DNA of 64,000 nt from CAWIVH01 sp963839475 (GCA_963839475.1 CAWIVH010000015.1:372001-436000), one strand, 5' to 3'; shown: positions 26,788 to 36,795, numbered from the stretch's first letter. A program made the numbers and translations. Notes: a model not told the origin generated them from the letters alone.

Positions 26788-27759
26788 ATGAGCGCCGCTC
26801 TGGCTTCCTGGTTCGTAAAATTCGCGGATCACCTTCAATTTCAGCGAAACGCCTCGGAGCATACTCTGCGCAACTATGCCTCCGACCTCGAACAATTCCG
26901 TCATTTCCTAACTCACTCTGCCGACGGGAACGAACGAGCCGAGCCCGAGCTTCAGCAAATCGACAACCTGACGATCCGGGAATTTCTGGGAGAGCTTTAC
27001 CGGCGCGGCAACGGCAAATCCTCGGTAGCGCGCAAGCTCGCCGCCCTTCGTTCCTTTTTTAAATTCCTTGCCGCTCAAAAAGCGATTCAGGGCAATCCCG
27101 CCAAAATCGTAGCTTCTCCCCGAAAGGACAAAAGGCTTCCTGAATTCATGATGCGCGAAAGCGCCGCGGAGCTGGTGGAAGCCCCCGATTCCTCAACGAT
27201 CCTTGGCAAAAGGGATCGGGCCATCCTCGAACTCCTCTATGCATCGGGACTGCGGGTCAGCGAACTGGTTCACCTGGATCTGTCGGATATCGATTTTTCC
27301 GACAGCCTGATTCGGATTCTGGGAAAAGGGCGCAAGGAACGCATCGTGCCTTTTGGCCGGAAGGCTTCCGAGGCTCTTCAGGATTATCTGCTCGTCCGCA
27401 CCGATCTGGCGGCGAAGCGAAAGGGCGCTGAGAAGGCTTCGAGGCCGGCAGGCCGGGCGCTTCCCGCCGTGGCTGTTTTCCTGAATGCTCGTGGCGGTCG
27501 TTTGACCACGCGCAGCATCGGTCATATCGTGGACCGCTATGTCGGCACCATGGCTCACCGATTGAAAGTCCACCCGCACACCCTTCGGCACACCTTTGCC
27601 ACTCATATGCTCGACGCCGGCGCGGATTTGCGTTCCATCCAGGAGTTGCTGGGCCACGAGAGTCTGTCCACCACTCAAAAATACACCCACGTAACGACCG
27701 AGCAACTGATGAGGGTTTACCGTGCCTGCCATCCCCGGGCCAGGAAGGGCTCATCATGA
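26788..27759 (+). CDS. xerC: Tyrosine recombinase XerC/XerD family
   Basis: This 323-residue site-specific recombinase starts at MSAALASWFVKFADHLQFQR; longer frames overlap the upstream gene. The N-terminal SAM-like domain (ASEHTLRNYASDLEQF) is followed by the catalytic domain with Arg in YASGLRVSELVHLDL, Lys in GKGRKERIVPFG, HPHTLRHTFATHML (Arg I-II region), LLGHESLSTTQKYTHV (His and nucleophile Tyr). It would resolve chromosome dimers at dif with a partner. XerC rather than XerD is suggested by the trmFO neighbourhood; sequence alone does not separate them. Confidence 0.9.
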   Translation: MSAALASWFVKFADHLQFQRNASEHTLRNYASDLEQFRHFLTHSADGNERAEPELQQIDNLTIREFLGELYRRGNGKSSVARKLAALRSFFKFLAAQKAIQGNPAKIVASPRKDKRLPEFMMRESAAELVEAPDSSTILGKRDRAILELLYASGLRVSELVHLDLSDIDFSDSLIRILGKGRKERIVPFGRKASEALQDYLLVRTDLAAKRKGAEKASRPAGRALPAVAVFLNARGGRLTTRSIGHIVDRYVGTMAHRLKVHPHTLRHTFATHMLDAGADLRSIQELLGHESLSTTQKYTHVTTEQLMRVYRACHPRARKGSS

Positions 27760-27790
27760 GACGGCATGAGAGGAAGCGAGGAATATCCCA

Positions 27791-28576
27791 ATGAGCTTTG
27801 CGTCGCTATTCGGGATTGCCGGCATAGTGATTCTGGCATTAATGACCCTGCTGTGGCTCCTGAGCCTCAAGATCCGGAACGCCGGGATCGTCGATGCTTT
27901 CTGGGGATCGGGTTTCGTTGTCTGCTGCTGGGTGTATTTTGCGTTTTCGAAACATGGCTATCTGCCGCGCAAAGTTCTCCTTGCCTCCATGGTGACCCTG
28001 TGGGGTGTCCGTCTGTCTTTGCATATCATGGGGCGTAATTGGGGAAAAGATGAGGACTTCCGCTATCGGAAGTGGCGGGAGGAGGCAGGAACGTCCTGGT
28101 GGTGGCGAAGCTTCATTCACGTTTTCTTATTGCAGGGAATCCTGCTTTGGGTCATTTCTGCTCCCTTCCTGATCGCCCAGATCCGGATGCTCCCGCAGCG
28201 CTGGACGCTCCTCGACATCGCCGCCGTCCCGGTTTGGCTGACCGGTTTCTTCTTTGAAACAGCGGGAGATTGGCAACTTCGCCGCTTCCGAAAGAATCCG
28301 GAAAACAAGGGAAAGGTGCTGGATTCAGGGGTGTGGCGATACACCCGTCACCCCAACTATTTTGGGGATGCCGTTCAGTGGTGGGCCTATTTTCTTGTCG
28401 CCGCTTCAACCGGAGCCTGGTGGACGGTGTTCAGCCCGCTGGTCATGACCTACCTGCTGGTAAACGTCTCAGGGGTGCCACTCCTGGAAAAGTCACTCCT
28501 GGAAAACAGGCCCGGCTACCGGGAGTACGTGCAAAAAACTCCTGCGTTTTTCCCCTGGTTCCCCCGGGCCCGATGA
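27791..28576 (+). CDS. DUF1295 / steroid 5-alpha-reductase-like membrane protein
   Basis: The 261-residue protein has about six hydrophobic segments and the DUF1295 signature: VDAFWGSGF near residue 35, then GVWRYTRHPNYFGDAVQWW and a C-terminal LLVNVSGVPLLEKSLL with REYVQKTPAFFPWFP. The family is related to steroid 5-alpha reductases and isoprenylcysteine methyltransferases, and acts on lipidic substrates in the membrane. The exact reaction is unknown. It follows xerC by 31 bases. Confidence 0.82.
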   Translation: MSFASLFGIAGIVILALMTLLWLLSLKIRNAGIVDAFWGSGFVVCCWVYFAFSKHGYLPRKVLLASMVTLWGVRLSLHIMGRNWGKDEDFRYRKWREEAGTSWWWRSFIHVFLLQGILLWVISAPFLIAQIRMLPQRWTLLDIAAVPVWLTGFFFETAGDWQLRRFRKNPENKGKVLDSGVWRYTRHPNYFGDAVQWWAYFLVAASTGAWWTVFSPLVMTYLLVNVSGVPLLEKSLLENRPGYREYVQKTPAFFPWFPRAR

Positions 28577-28798
28577 AGGAGGTTGTGGCTTTTTCACGAT
28601 TTTGTGCGAAGATAACTGCCGGCGATAGCCACCTGACCTTCGATGGATTGGAAATTGCGACTGGAGGCCCGGCCTTTCGGAGTCAGGTCTGAGTTCTTTT
28701 ATGTATCTGCTCCCGGAGCGATTTCTCACCTGGCACCGCATTCTATTCTGCTTCGGGACGGGCAGCCACCTAAACCTGAAATCCTGCGAGCGAACATT

Positions 28799-30244
28799 AT
28801 GAAAAATATGAACCGTCGTAATTTTATCAAAACGTCGGCAATCGGAGCCGCCGGGGCAGGTTTGCCCGCAAGCTCCTGGGCGCGAGTGCTCGGCGCCAAT
28901 GATGATGTAAGATTCGCCGTCGTCGGCTTCAATGGCAGGGGCAGAAACCATATTCAGGGAATGAGTAGGGTTCCCGGGGTGCGGCTTACCGCTCTTTGCG
29001 ACGTCGACCAGAACGTGCTCGATGCCGAAGCCAAAAGGGCAAAAGACAAAGGGCAGGAGGTGGAGACTTATCTCGACATCCGGAAACTGTTGGAGAGCAA
29101 AAATATCGACGCGGTGACGATTGCCACTCCAAACCATTGGCATTCGCTGGCGGCTATCTGGGCAGTTCAGGCCGGAAAGGACGTCTATGTCGAAAAGCCG
29201 GTTTCCCACAACGTATTCGAAGGCCGGAGGTTGGTGGAGATTGCCCGCAAAGAGAACCGCATCGTGCAGGCGGGCATGCAGATCCGCTCTTCCATCACGG
29301 GGGTTGGAGAAGCCGTCAAATGGGTCCGCGCCGGCAACCTGGGAAAGATCCTTATATCGAGAGGGCTCTGCTACAAGCGCCGGGACAGCATTGGAAAAGT
29401 GGACGGCCCGCAGCCGATTCCGCCGGGCATCGATTACGACCTTTGGTGTGGCCCTGCGCTCAAGCTTCCTTTGATGCGCAAGCGGCTTCATTATGACTGG
29501 CACTGGGTTTGGAATACCGGCAACGGCGACCTCGGCAACCAGGGGATCCACCAGATGGATATCGCCCGCTGGTTCCTGGGCGAGGCCGAACTTGCGCCGG
29601 CGGTCTCCAGTGTCGGCTGCCGGCTGGGCTATGTCGACGACGGAGAAACGCCCAACACGCAGTACGTGTACCAGGGTTATCCTTCGGCTCCGCTGATTTT
29701 CGAAGTGCGCGGGCTGCCATCGAAAAAGGACACCAGAGCGATGGATAAATACAAGGGTGCCGATATTGGCAATGTGATCGAGTGCGAAGGAGGGCATGTA
29801 ACCGTGCCGAGCTACACTTCGGCTATCGCCTATGACAAAGAAGGAAAGGTCATCAAGGAGTGGAAAGGAGAGGAGAGCCACTACGAGAATTTCGTCAAAG
29901 CGATCCGGAGCCGAAAATATACCGATCTGAACGGCGACATACTGGAAGGCCATATTTCCAGCGCGTTGTGCCACACGGGCAACGTTTCCTACCAGCTGGG
30001 CCAGAAAGCCTCGCCGGAGGCGGTCAAAGAAAAAATCAAGGGCGACAAAGGAGCTCTGGAGACCTTCGAGCGCATGGCGGAGCACCTGGCCGCGAACGGC
30101 GTCGACATCGCCAAAGAGTGGGTGACGATCGGCGTTCCACTAAAGATGGACCCGAAGACAGAGAAGTTCCTTGGCAATGCCAAAGCCGCTGAATTGCTCA
30201 CCCGGCCTTATCGTCCCGGATTCGTGGTTCCGGCCAAGGGCTGA
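28799..30244 (+). CDS. Twin-arginine exported Gfo/Idh/MocA oxidoreductase
   Basis: I start the gene at MKNMNRRNFIKTSAIG, where a twin-arginine signal begins; upstream in-frame sequence has no such meaning. The product is about 481 residues. The Rossmann motif VRFAVVGFNGRGRNHI, the catalytic-lysine stretch DVYVEKPVSHNVFEG and GIHQMDIARWFLGEA fit the Gfo/Idh/MocA family. Exported members bind NAD(P) before export and act on sugars or glycosides in the periplasm. The specific substrate is not known. Its neighbour, in convergent orientation, is a large secreted glycosidase-like protein. Confidence 0.85.
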   Translation: MKNMNRRNFIKTSAIGAAGAGLPASSWARVLGANDDVRFAVVGFNGRGRNHIQGMSRVPGVRLTALCDVDQNVLDAEAKRAKDKGQEVETYLDIRKLLESKNIDAVTIATPNHWHSLAAIWAVQAGKDVYVEKPVSHNVFEGRRLVEIARKENRIVQAGMQIRSSITGVGEAVKWVRAGNLGKILISRGLCYKRRDSIGKVDGPQPIPPGIDYDLWCGPALKLPLMRKRLHYDWHWVWNTGNGDLGNQGIHQMDIARWFLGEAELAPAVSSVGCRLGYVDDGETPNTQYVYQGYPSAPLIFEVRGLPSKKDTRAMDKYKGADIGNVIECEGGHVTVPSYTSAIAYDKEGKVIKEWKGEESHYENFVKAIRSRKYTDLNGDILEGHISSALCHTGNVSYQLGQKASPEAVKEKIKGDKGALETFERMAEHLAANGVDIAKEWVTIGVPLKMDPKTEKFLGNAKAAELLTRPYRPGFVVPAKG

Positions 30245-30265
30245 CATCCCATCGAAACGCGACGG

Positions 30266-30301
30266 CCTCCAAGGGCCTTAAGGTTTTTTGGCCCTTGGAG
30301 G
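30266..30301. terminator. 12-bp perfect inverted repeat, likely bidirectional terminator
   Basis: Arms CCTCCAAGGGCC (30266-30277) and GGCCCTTGGAGG (30290-30301) flank a 12-base loop with a T6 run. It lies between the ends of convergent genes, and the right arm lies within the 3' end of the leftward gene. The long perfect stem favours termination in both directions, although no T-run follows the stem itself. Confidence 0.5.
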
Positions 30302-32896
30302 TCTCAGTGGTTCCATTCTTGGCGCGAGTCTGATTTTCAGGGTTTGGCGACTAAAGCCACCCTTTACCGTACTGGGGAAGGAGACCAAAATCTGCCTCTG
30401 GGCGCCGTCCGCCAGCTTGCCCCCTTCGACGGCCTCGATCCCGAGTGCGGTCCAAATCCTCAGGGGATAGGTTTCCCCGGCTTTTCCCTCCAGGGTTGCC
30501 GTCAAACTGGAGTCTTCCCGGCCCAATCCAAGGATTTTCAGGCCCCGGCTGGAATCCCCGATCTCAGGCGCCTGCCGGGGGGCGTCGATTTCAATCCCTG
30601 GCTCATATTCGTAGAGGACCTCGGTCTTTGGCTCGAGCGGGGTTTCCACCAGGAAGTGAATGTCCTGGCCGCTTGTGGCATCCATCTTCGGCGTAAGGGT
30701 CTTTCCGTTCACCGTGACGCGCACCATACGCGAAAAGAGGTCGAAGGCCGGGGAAAGTCTCAGCTTGATGGATCCGTTTCCTCCCATAAAGGTTGCTCGC
30801 CATTTTCCCGGAGTGCGTTCAAAAGCCACATCGACCGCCTGAGCGCCGACCCGGTATTGCCGGATCCGGGCGTTGTCCCACGAAGGCGGCAGATGAGGCT
30901 TGCATTCCAGTATCCCTTCGAAAGCGTCTCCGCGCAGCCCGAACAATCCGCGCACTAAGGGAGTGACGATTCCTGCTGAAGAGAATAGCTGGTGGGGAAC
31001 CGCTGTTTCCAGTGGCCTGTAATAATCTCCTGAAATCAGTTCCGGATGGGAACCCAGCGCCCCGATCCAGGTCAGGCGGGCATTTGCCATGACGGCCTGG
31101 TACCCTGAAAACCCACGATGCCGTTCATATTGAGCGGCGCCCGCCAGACCGGTCAGGAAGGGCCAGACTGCTCCGTTATTGTAGGCGGCAGGATCATAGG
31201 CTTTGCTGCTGCCGGCCAGCATGCGCACTCCCCAGTCGGTGCTTAGGTCCGCCGATCCCATTTTTTCGACCGTGGCGTCGGCCCGCTCGCCGCCAAGTAT
31301 TCCGAGCATGATTCCGAGAGAGGGCCACGCTGTGATTTCGCGGTTCTGGTTTCCCGAAATCGTCAATGCGTGGATAAAGGAGCCGAGTTCGGGCGACCAG
31401 AATTTCTCATTGGCGGCCTTGATCGCCTTTTCGTACAGCGCGTTCGCCTCCTCCTGGAGCGGCGCCTCTCCCATGATTCCGGCCATCGCGGCCACAGCAC
31501 GCCAGGCCGACGGGCTGAGGCTTCCGAGCAGGATGTCGGTCTTGAGCCCTTCCAGGAGGGATCCCAATTCAGACGCCCCAAGGCCGGCCTTCGTATTGTC
31601 CATCAGGCCATCTCCGTCCTCGTCCGTGCTGCGGCAATACTGGTAAGCCCGTTTAAGAGAGGGCCAACTTTCACGCAGGAACTGCCGGTCACCGCTTTGG
31701 CGCAGGTAATCGTAAAGGGAAGTGATGTAGAAAGGGGTGGTGTCGCCGTGGTAGTAGCCGTATGGATACTCCTCGAACCAGCGGAGCCAGCCGGCGGCTT
31801 GGGTCAATTCGTGCATCATTTTGCCGTCGGCCCGCTGCCTTTTCTGCAGGAACTCAAACGCCCGGCGCATCATGTCGAAGGCACCATAGCTCGATATGGC
31901 GTATTGATTGAGGTAGGTGTCGCCGCCGAAAAACCAGCCGAATCCGGGCCGTGCACTGTCGCCTGAGGTTCCCCACCCGGCGATCAGGCCGGTTCCCAGG
32001 TCGGGATTGTCGACGAACCCCTTGTCGATCGCCACCTTGGCCCATTCGAAGGCGAGATTCAGATCCGCTTCTGGAGTTTCCACATGCAGAAGGTTTTCTC
32101 TCAAGGAACGGAAATGCCGGACCAGATTCGAGTGCTCCCCGGGGATCCGGCTCAACAGTGAATCGTAAACTTCATAGGCGGCATCCCGCGCAGTCAGGCT
32201 TCCGGCAATTACCACGGGGTAGAAGTATTTTCTGGCGATCTGCGGATCAATCTTGATGTCGAAGCTGACGGCGCCTTTGCCAAGTTCATGAGCAGGAGTG
32301 CTGGACCCTCGAAGCCCGGCAGGAGATCCGATCAGACCGCTGTATTTTCTGCGGCTCTCGCTGATGATGAAAAGACGGCGCTCGTCGCTCCAGGATGCGT
32401 ACTGACCGCCCAGGCCTGCCGGCCACATCGGTTTTAAATCGGGTACAAAGCTTACGCTCAAGGTGAGCGGCCGCGAAGTTTCGATGTCGAGAAGCAGGAC
32501 TGACCCCGGCGAATCGAGAGGTGTGAAGAAGATTTGGCGGATGGTGAACAGGGAATGCGTGGAGGTCAATGTGACCGATTCAGGGCGGACTGCCACCAGA
32601 TCTGTCCGGCCGCCCAGCTCCACGGTTTCGTCGCTGCCATCAATAGCCACACGCAGCCGGCAGTCATGGAACAATTTGAGCGGATAAACCCACGCTTCGA
32701 AGCCCTCCCCTTCGGTCCCAAGAATGCCGGCCCGGCGCGACATACTATCGAAGTACCGGCCGGGTTTTGCCGCTGTTTTGAGCTCTATAGGGCTGGCCGG
32801 CATTTCGAACCGCTTGACCAGGCCGGAGGCCAGGTCGGCTGCGAAGAGCGAGGGTAACAACGACAGCGAAAGCAAACAGCCAAAAAACGGTTTCAT
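30278..32896 (-). CDS. Secreted amylo-alpha-1,6-glucosidase/debranching-like glycosidase
   Basis: This 872-residue protein has a signal peptide (LLSLSLLPSLFAADL). An N-terminal beta-rich domain (about residues 25-260) is followed by a six-hairpin catalytic-type domain: FGWFFGGDTYLNQYAIS, RQRADGKMMHELTQAAGW, YPYGYYHGDTTPFYITSL, DGDGLMDNTKAG, and AYNNGAVWPFLTGLAG, a layout typical of glycogen-debranching and trehalase-like clans. The acidic residues in the DT and YHGDTTP stretches are candidates for catalysis. The C-terminal 250 residues form more beta structure. The substrate is likely an alpha-glucan or other oligosaccharide, but the GH family is not certain. Confidence 0.7.
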   Translation of the reverse strand: MKPFFGCLLSLSLLPSLFAADLASGLVKRFEMPASPIELKTAAKPGRYFDSMSRRAGILGTEGEGFEAWVYPLKLFHDCRLRVAIDGSDETVELGGRTDLVAVRPESVTLTSTHSLFTIRQIFFTPLDSPGSVLLLDIETSRPLTLSVSFVPDLKPMWPAGLGGQYASWSDERRLFIISESRRKYSGLIGSPAGLRGSSTPAHELGKGAVSFDIKIDPQIARKYFYPVVIAGSLTARDAAYEVYDSLLSRIPGEHSNLVRHFRSLRENLLHVETPEADLNLAFEWAKVAIDKGFVDNPDLGTGLIAGWGTSGDSARPGFGWFFGGDTYLNQYAISSYGAFDMMRRAFEFLQKRQRADGKMMHELTQAAGWLRWFEEYPYGYYHGDTTPFYITSLYDYLRQSGDRQFLRESWPSLKRAYQYCRSTDEDGDGLMDNTKAGLGASELGSLLEGLKTDILLGSLSPSAWRAVAAMAGIMGEAPLQEEANALYEKAIKAANEKFWSPELGSFIHALTISGNQNREITAWPSLGIMLGILGGERADATVEKMGSADLSTDWGVRMLAGSSKAYDPAAYNNGAVWPFLTGLAGAAQYERHRGFSGYQAVMANARLTWIGALGSHPELISGDYYRPLETAVPHQLFSSAGIVTPLVRGLFGLRGDAFEGILECKPHLPPSWDNARIRQYRVGAQAVDVAFERTPGKWRATFMGGNGSIKLRLSPAFDLFSRMVRVTVNGKTLTPKMDATSGQDIHFLVETPLEPKTEVLYEYEPGIEIDAPRQAPEIGDSSRGLKILGLGREDSSLTATLEGKAGETYPLRIWTALGIEAVEGGKLADGAQRQILVSFPSTVKGGFSRQTLKIRLAPRMEPLRPPRAKKP

Positions 32897-32914
32897 ATGT
32901 TTTCCCGGAATCGT

Positions 32915-33901
32915 CTAAACATGATTGTGCAGGGCAAGTTCCTTGGGGTGAGGATTCAAGTAGACCTGGCTCGCCAGGTAGGCAATCTCATGGCGCCGGA
33001 CGTAATGCTTGATCAAAGTGACGGGAACGATCAGCGGAAGAAGGCCCGCCTGATAATCCTCAATCAGTCCGCCGAGTTCCTGCCGCGAAGCTGCATCCAG
33101 CTGTTTGGTGAAGTACCCGGCCATATGTTGCAGGACGTTGGCGTGACGGCCGCGTGTGGCCAGGATGGCCAGGGCGCTCATGAATCCTTCGTGATACCTG
33201 CAGCTCAGCTCATTCCTGGGTATTCCCTTGGCTTCGGCCACTAAGCGGCCGAGCTCATTGTATGATTTAGGGGAGTGGGCCAGCAAAGTCAGCTTGTGAA
33301 CCGTGTGAAATTCCACCAGGCTCCGCACATTCCACCGGCTGCTCCACAAATTTTGGATCCTGCGATAGGCGAAAACCCGCTCAATCCAGTTTTCGCGCAG
33401 ACGCGGATCGCAGAGCCGGCCATCTTCCTCGATCGGCAGGTGTGAGAAATTTTCCATGAGAGTCTGCGCGAAAAGCCCGCGGCCTGACCGGCTCGGCATT
33501 CCGGTGGGAGCATAAACCCGGACCCTGAAAGCGCCGCAGCTGGGGGAGTCGCTTTTTAAAATGTAGCCTCCGAGGTTTTCATTCTCCAGCGCCTTGATCC
33601 GGGCGCGGGCGAATTCGCGCATGCTGCAGGTAAAATCCTGCCCCTTTTTGGGCATGACGAGCCGGATATCGCCTTCGATTTGTTCGAGGCGCATCGTGTC
33701 CCGCGGCGTTCCCAGGCCCAGCTCGAGTTCCGGACAAACGGGCACCCACTCGAAATATTGGCCCAGCGTTCCGGTGATATACCGGTCGTGCTTGTGCCCT
33801 CCGTCGAATCGGACTTTTTCTCCCAAAAGGCAGGATGAAATGCCGATGCGAATGGATTGGGCTGCCGGGTTTGCCTTGGACTCCGCTGTTGCTTCCTTCA
33901 T
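32915..33901 (-). CDS. DUF523-DUF1722 protein, RudS-like tRNA 4-thiouridine desulfidase
   Basis: The 328-residue protein joins a DUF523 (TudS) domain (residues 15-165) to a DUF1722 (YbgA) domain (about 180-315). The three cysteines that hold the 4Fe-4S cluster in TudS are present: C24 in GISSCLLG, C56 in VPVCPELE, C122 in SPSCGAFR. This fusion is known as RudS, which removes sulfur from 4-thiouridine in tRNA. DUF1722 has HKLTLLAHSPKSYNELGRLVA. An AGGAG ribosome site supports the start. It is divergent from a photolyase gene; Escherichia coli also places ybgA next to phrB, so the pairing is conserved in kind. Confidence 0.82.
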   Translation of the reverse strand: MKEATAESKANPAAQSIRIGISSCLLGEKVRFDGGHKHDRYITGTLGQYFEWVPVCPELELGLGTPRDTMRLEQIEGDIRLVMPKKGQDFTCSMREFARARIKALENENLGGYILKSDSPSCGAFRVRVYAPTGMPSRSGRGLFAQTLMENFSHLPIEEDGRLCDPRLRENWIERVFAYRRIQNLWSSRWNVRSLVEFHTVHKLTLLAHSPKSYNELGRLVAEAKGIPRNELSCRYHEGFMSALAILATRGRHANVLQHMAGYFTKQLDAASRQELGGLIEDYQAGLLPLIVPVTLIKHYVRRHEIAYLASQVYLNPHPKELALHNHV

Positions 33902-34034
33902 AGTCGACTCCTCCGGAAATCTTCATTTTGAAATTATAATCTCGCAACTGCCCTCGCTGCCATGAATGTGACGTGCCGTTACAGGCGGTGTAGAATACCG
34001 TTTCAGTTCAGTCAAACCGGGAGGCAGCCTGCTT

Positions 34035-35439
34035 ATGCCGAAGAGTTCCATCTGGTGGATCCGCCGTGATCTCCGCCTGCATGACAACCAGGCCTTGATG
34101 AAGGCGTTGGAGGCTGGCGAAACCTTGGTCCCCCTTTTCATCCTCGATCCCGCAATCTTGGACAGCCGAGATCACTCTCAGGCCGATCGGCGAAAGGGGT
34201 TTCTGTTCGGCGGCTTGCGGAATCTGGATCAGAGCCTCCGTCGACGCGGCAGCCGTTTAATAGTACGCCATGGGCAAGCCGAAACAGGCACTCGCAGATG
34301 TTGTCCGGGAGAGCGGTGCCGAGGCCGTTTTTGCGGAAGAGGACTATAGCCCCTATGCGCGGAGGAGAGACGAGATTGTCGCGGCGAGCCTCCCCCTCCG
34401 GCTGGTGAGGGGAGTGACCGTTTTTCATCCGGATGAGATCAAAAAGGGGGACGGAGGAAGCTACACCGTTTTTACCCCTTTCAGCCGTGCCTGGCGTGCG
34501 CGCCCGCTCCCTTCCAGCCAGGCGCTTCATGGCTCTCCGGCTAAGCTTGGGCCTGTCCCACCTCTCGGTACGTGTACTCTGCCCGATCTTCCAGTACCCG
34601 CCGGTTTTCCGCCAGGGGAGGAAGAAGCGCAACGCCGCCTGGGGGCATTTTTGAAGGGCCCGGTTTTTGAATATCGGCGCAGACGCGATCTTCCCGCTGA
34701 GGATGGCACCTCGATCCTCTCGCCTTACCTTCGTTTCGGGATGATTTCGCCTCGGCTGGCCGCGGTCACCGCCGCTTCAATCCGCGAGAATGCCGCACCG
34801 GACGACGCCGCGCGCGATGGGGTGGATTGCTGGATCAACGAGCTTATATGGCGGGAGTTTTACCTTTCCGTGCTTTATCACTTTCCCTCCGTGCTCAAGC
34901 ATTCCTTCAACCAAGCGTTTCGCTCGGTACCCTGGCGCAAAGATAAAGCGCAGCTTTCGGCCTGGCAGCAAGGACGAACGGGCTATCCGATCGTGGACGC
35001 CGGAATGAGGCAATTGCAGGAGACGGGCTGGATGCACAACAGGCTGCGCATGATCGCCGCTTCGTTCCTGGTCAAGGACCTGCTCATCGACTGGAGGGAA
35101 GGGGAGCGCTGGTTCATGAGGCGTCTGATCGACGGTGATCCTGCTTCCAACAATGGCGGATGGCAGTGGACCGCCGGCGTCGGCACCGATGCGGCTCCCT
35201 ATTTCCGTATCTTCAATCCCATCCTGCAGAGCCGCAAGTTTGACCCTCAGGGAATTTTCATCCGGCGTTGGGTGCCTGAACTGGCGAATGTGCCCGGTAA
35301 ATTCGTGCACGAGCCCTGGACTATGACCGGCGATCTGCAGCAGCGGTCGGGGTGTATCCTTGGCAAAGATTATCCTCTTCCGCTCGTCGATCACGCCTTG
35401 GCACGCGACCGTACCTTGGCCGCGTTTAAATACAGATAG
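34035..35439 (+). pseudogene. phrB: Deoxyribodipyrimidine photolyase, frameshifted
   Basis: The two halves of a class I CPD photolyase lie in different frames. The first (from MPKSSIWWIRRDLRLHDNQA) runs to SRLIVRHG; the second, starting within KPKQALADVVRESGAEAVFA, continues to the end. Deleting one G from the GGG at 34272-34274 joins them into a normal 467-residue protein. The N-terminal antenna domain (FILDPAIL), the FAD-binding part (ISPYL-like SILSPYLRFGMISPRLAA, WQQGRTGYPIVDAGMRQL, NRLRMIAASFLVKDLL) and the C-terminal WQWTAGVGTDAAPYFRIFNP are otherwise intact. It may be a recent inactivating mutation or a one-base sequence error. As read, only fragments would be made. Confidence 0.88.
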
Positions 35440-35523
35440 ATCGATCGACCAGAACACCGGGAATGCTGCAGTGGGCAGAAAGCATGGCGCCGGGATGCAG
35501 GATTTCTCCCTGAAGCCAATTAT

Positions 35524-36795
35524 TCAATTTCCGCTGAGGCGTAGCGGTTCCCAGCCCGCAGGCCAGACCTGGAGCAAATAATTGGGGTCACTCCTGTATT
35601 TTTCCACTTCGCCAATCCAGGCGGGTCCTTCAAAGAAAACCAAATAGGCTCCATCCGTTTTGCGAAAGTCGAACGCACCAGCGGTTACGGCCCAAAGGGC
35701 AAGAACACCGCAGCCCAGACGAACTTTGTGCGGGAGGTCGTTTTCCCTCAAGGCGATTAGCGCCAGGGCCAGGTAGATGAAAAGGCTTGAGCACAAAAAA
35801 TAACGCTCAGAGCAGATGGGCGAGATCAGTAGCGCATGATTTTCGAGAGTCTGGGATTCAGCGGCACCAATCCAGCTTAGTGTGGCTATCAGGAACGCAG
35901 CTACGCAAAGTAGCCTCGCTTCCTGGAGCCTGCTGACAAATACCATATAACCTAAAACACCACACAAGACCACAGCCAGCGATGTTGAATCAAGGGGAGA
36001 ACCGTCTGCAACGATTTGTTGGTATAAGCCGACGGCAAGTCTGTTTGCAATTTGATATCCGGCGAGCGGAAGAATGAACAGTTTGATCAATAGGGCGTGC
36101 ACAAAAGCGATCGGGTGCAGTCCGATTGTTCTTTGGCCTGGTGCTGTCATCAGGACTATGGCCCCTTGAATGGCAGCACAGACCGTGAGAATCCCCGCCT
36201 CGACTGCACGGTGCTTCGCCTTATCGCTGAAGAACTTGAACCAGAAAAGAGGGGTCAGAAAGATGGAAACCACGCCGGTCAAGCCGGCAAGACCGATGAC
36301 ACAGCGGCGAAAAACAATTTGAAACTGCGAAGCCGGGTTGGAGATGAGGATTATTCCAGCACTGAAAGCCAGATAAAATTGGCTGCTTATGGTGGATAAC
36401 CAGACCTCGTGGTTTGGCAGGATAAAAAGAAGCGCCAGACAAACGGCAACTTTTTCCGGGTACGAAGATACTGATCCTTCGCGGCACGGTAGAACCAACA
36501 GCACCGGCAATAGCTGAATCGACGCAGCCAAACAGACTAAAACCAGCGGTGCTGATTCCAGGGGGACGAGTGTAGCCAGCAATGCAGAAACATTGCTAAA
36601 CAGGCTGAAATAGCCGATATGCGGCGCGAAAAGGGATTTGTACCAAGGCTGTGTAACAGCCGCGGCGAAATAGACGGTGGCCTCTTCCGCCCACAAACGG
36701 CCGCTCACAATAAGGATTGGTGCCCGCGCCAGCATGATGATGGAGTAGCATCCGACGAAGATTATGCGGATCCATGTTCTCCGCTCCTGAAACAT
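35524..36795 (-). CDS. Polytopic membrane protein, unknown
   Basis: This 423-residue protein is hydrophobic almost throughout, with roughly ten membrane segments and a short soluble tail. LWAEEATVYFAAAVTQPW (about residues 33-50) in the first loop resembles the acidic loop of GT-C enzymes and EpsG-like proteins, but I cannot assign it. The tail contains a Tyr/Asn-rich piece near the end. It lies leftward, just downstream of a decayed sulfatase gene. Any function would be a guess. Confidence 0.5.
   Translation of the reverse strand: MFQERRTWIRIIFVGCYSIIMLARAPILIVSGRLWAEEATVYFAAAVTQPWYKSLFAPHIGYFSLFSNVSALLATLVPLESAPLVLVCLAASIQLLPVLLVLPCREGSVSSYPEKVAVCLALLFILPNHEVWLSTISSQFYLAFSAGIILISNPASQFQIVFRRCVIGLAGLTGVVSIFLTPLFWFKFFSDKAKHRAVEAGILTVCAAIQGAIVLMTAPGQRTIGLHPIAFVHALLIKLFILPLAGYQIANRLAVGLYQQIVADGSPLDSTSLAVVLCGVLGYMVFVSRLQEARLLCVAAFLIATLSWIGAAESQTLENHALLISPICSERYFLCSSLFIYLALALIALRENDLPHKVRLGCGVLALWAVTAGAFDFRKTDGAYLVFFEGPAWIGEVEKYRSDPNYLLQVWPAGWEPLRLSGN

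Noticed and set aside
28493..30085. 530-codon leftward open frame
   Set aside because: It is antisense to the Gfo/Idh/MocA gene, which has a twin-arginine signal and family motifs.
34260..34280. Programmed ribosomal frameshift in the photolyase gene
   Set aside because: No slippery heptamer, stop codon in the right place or stimulatory stem is seen; a plain one-base change is simpler.
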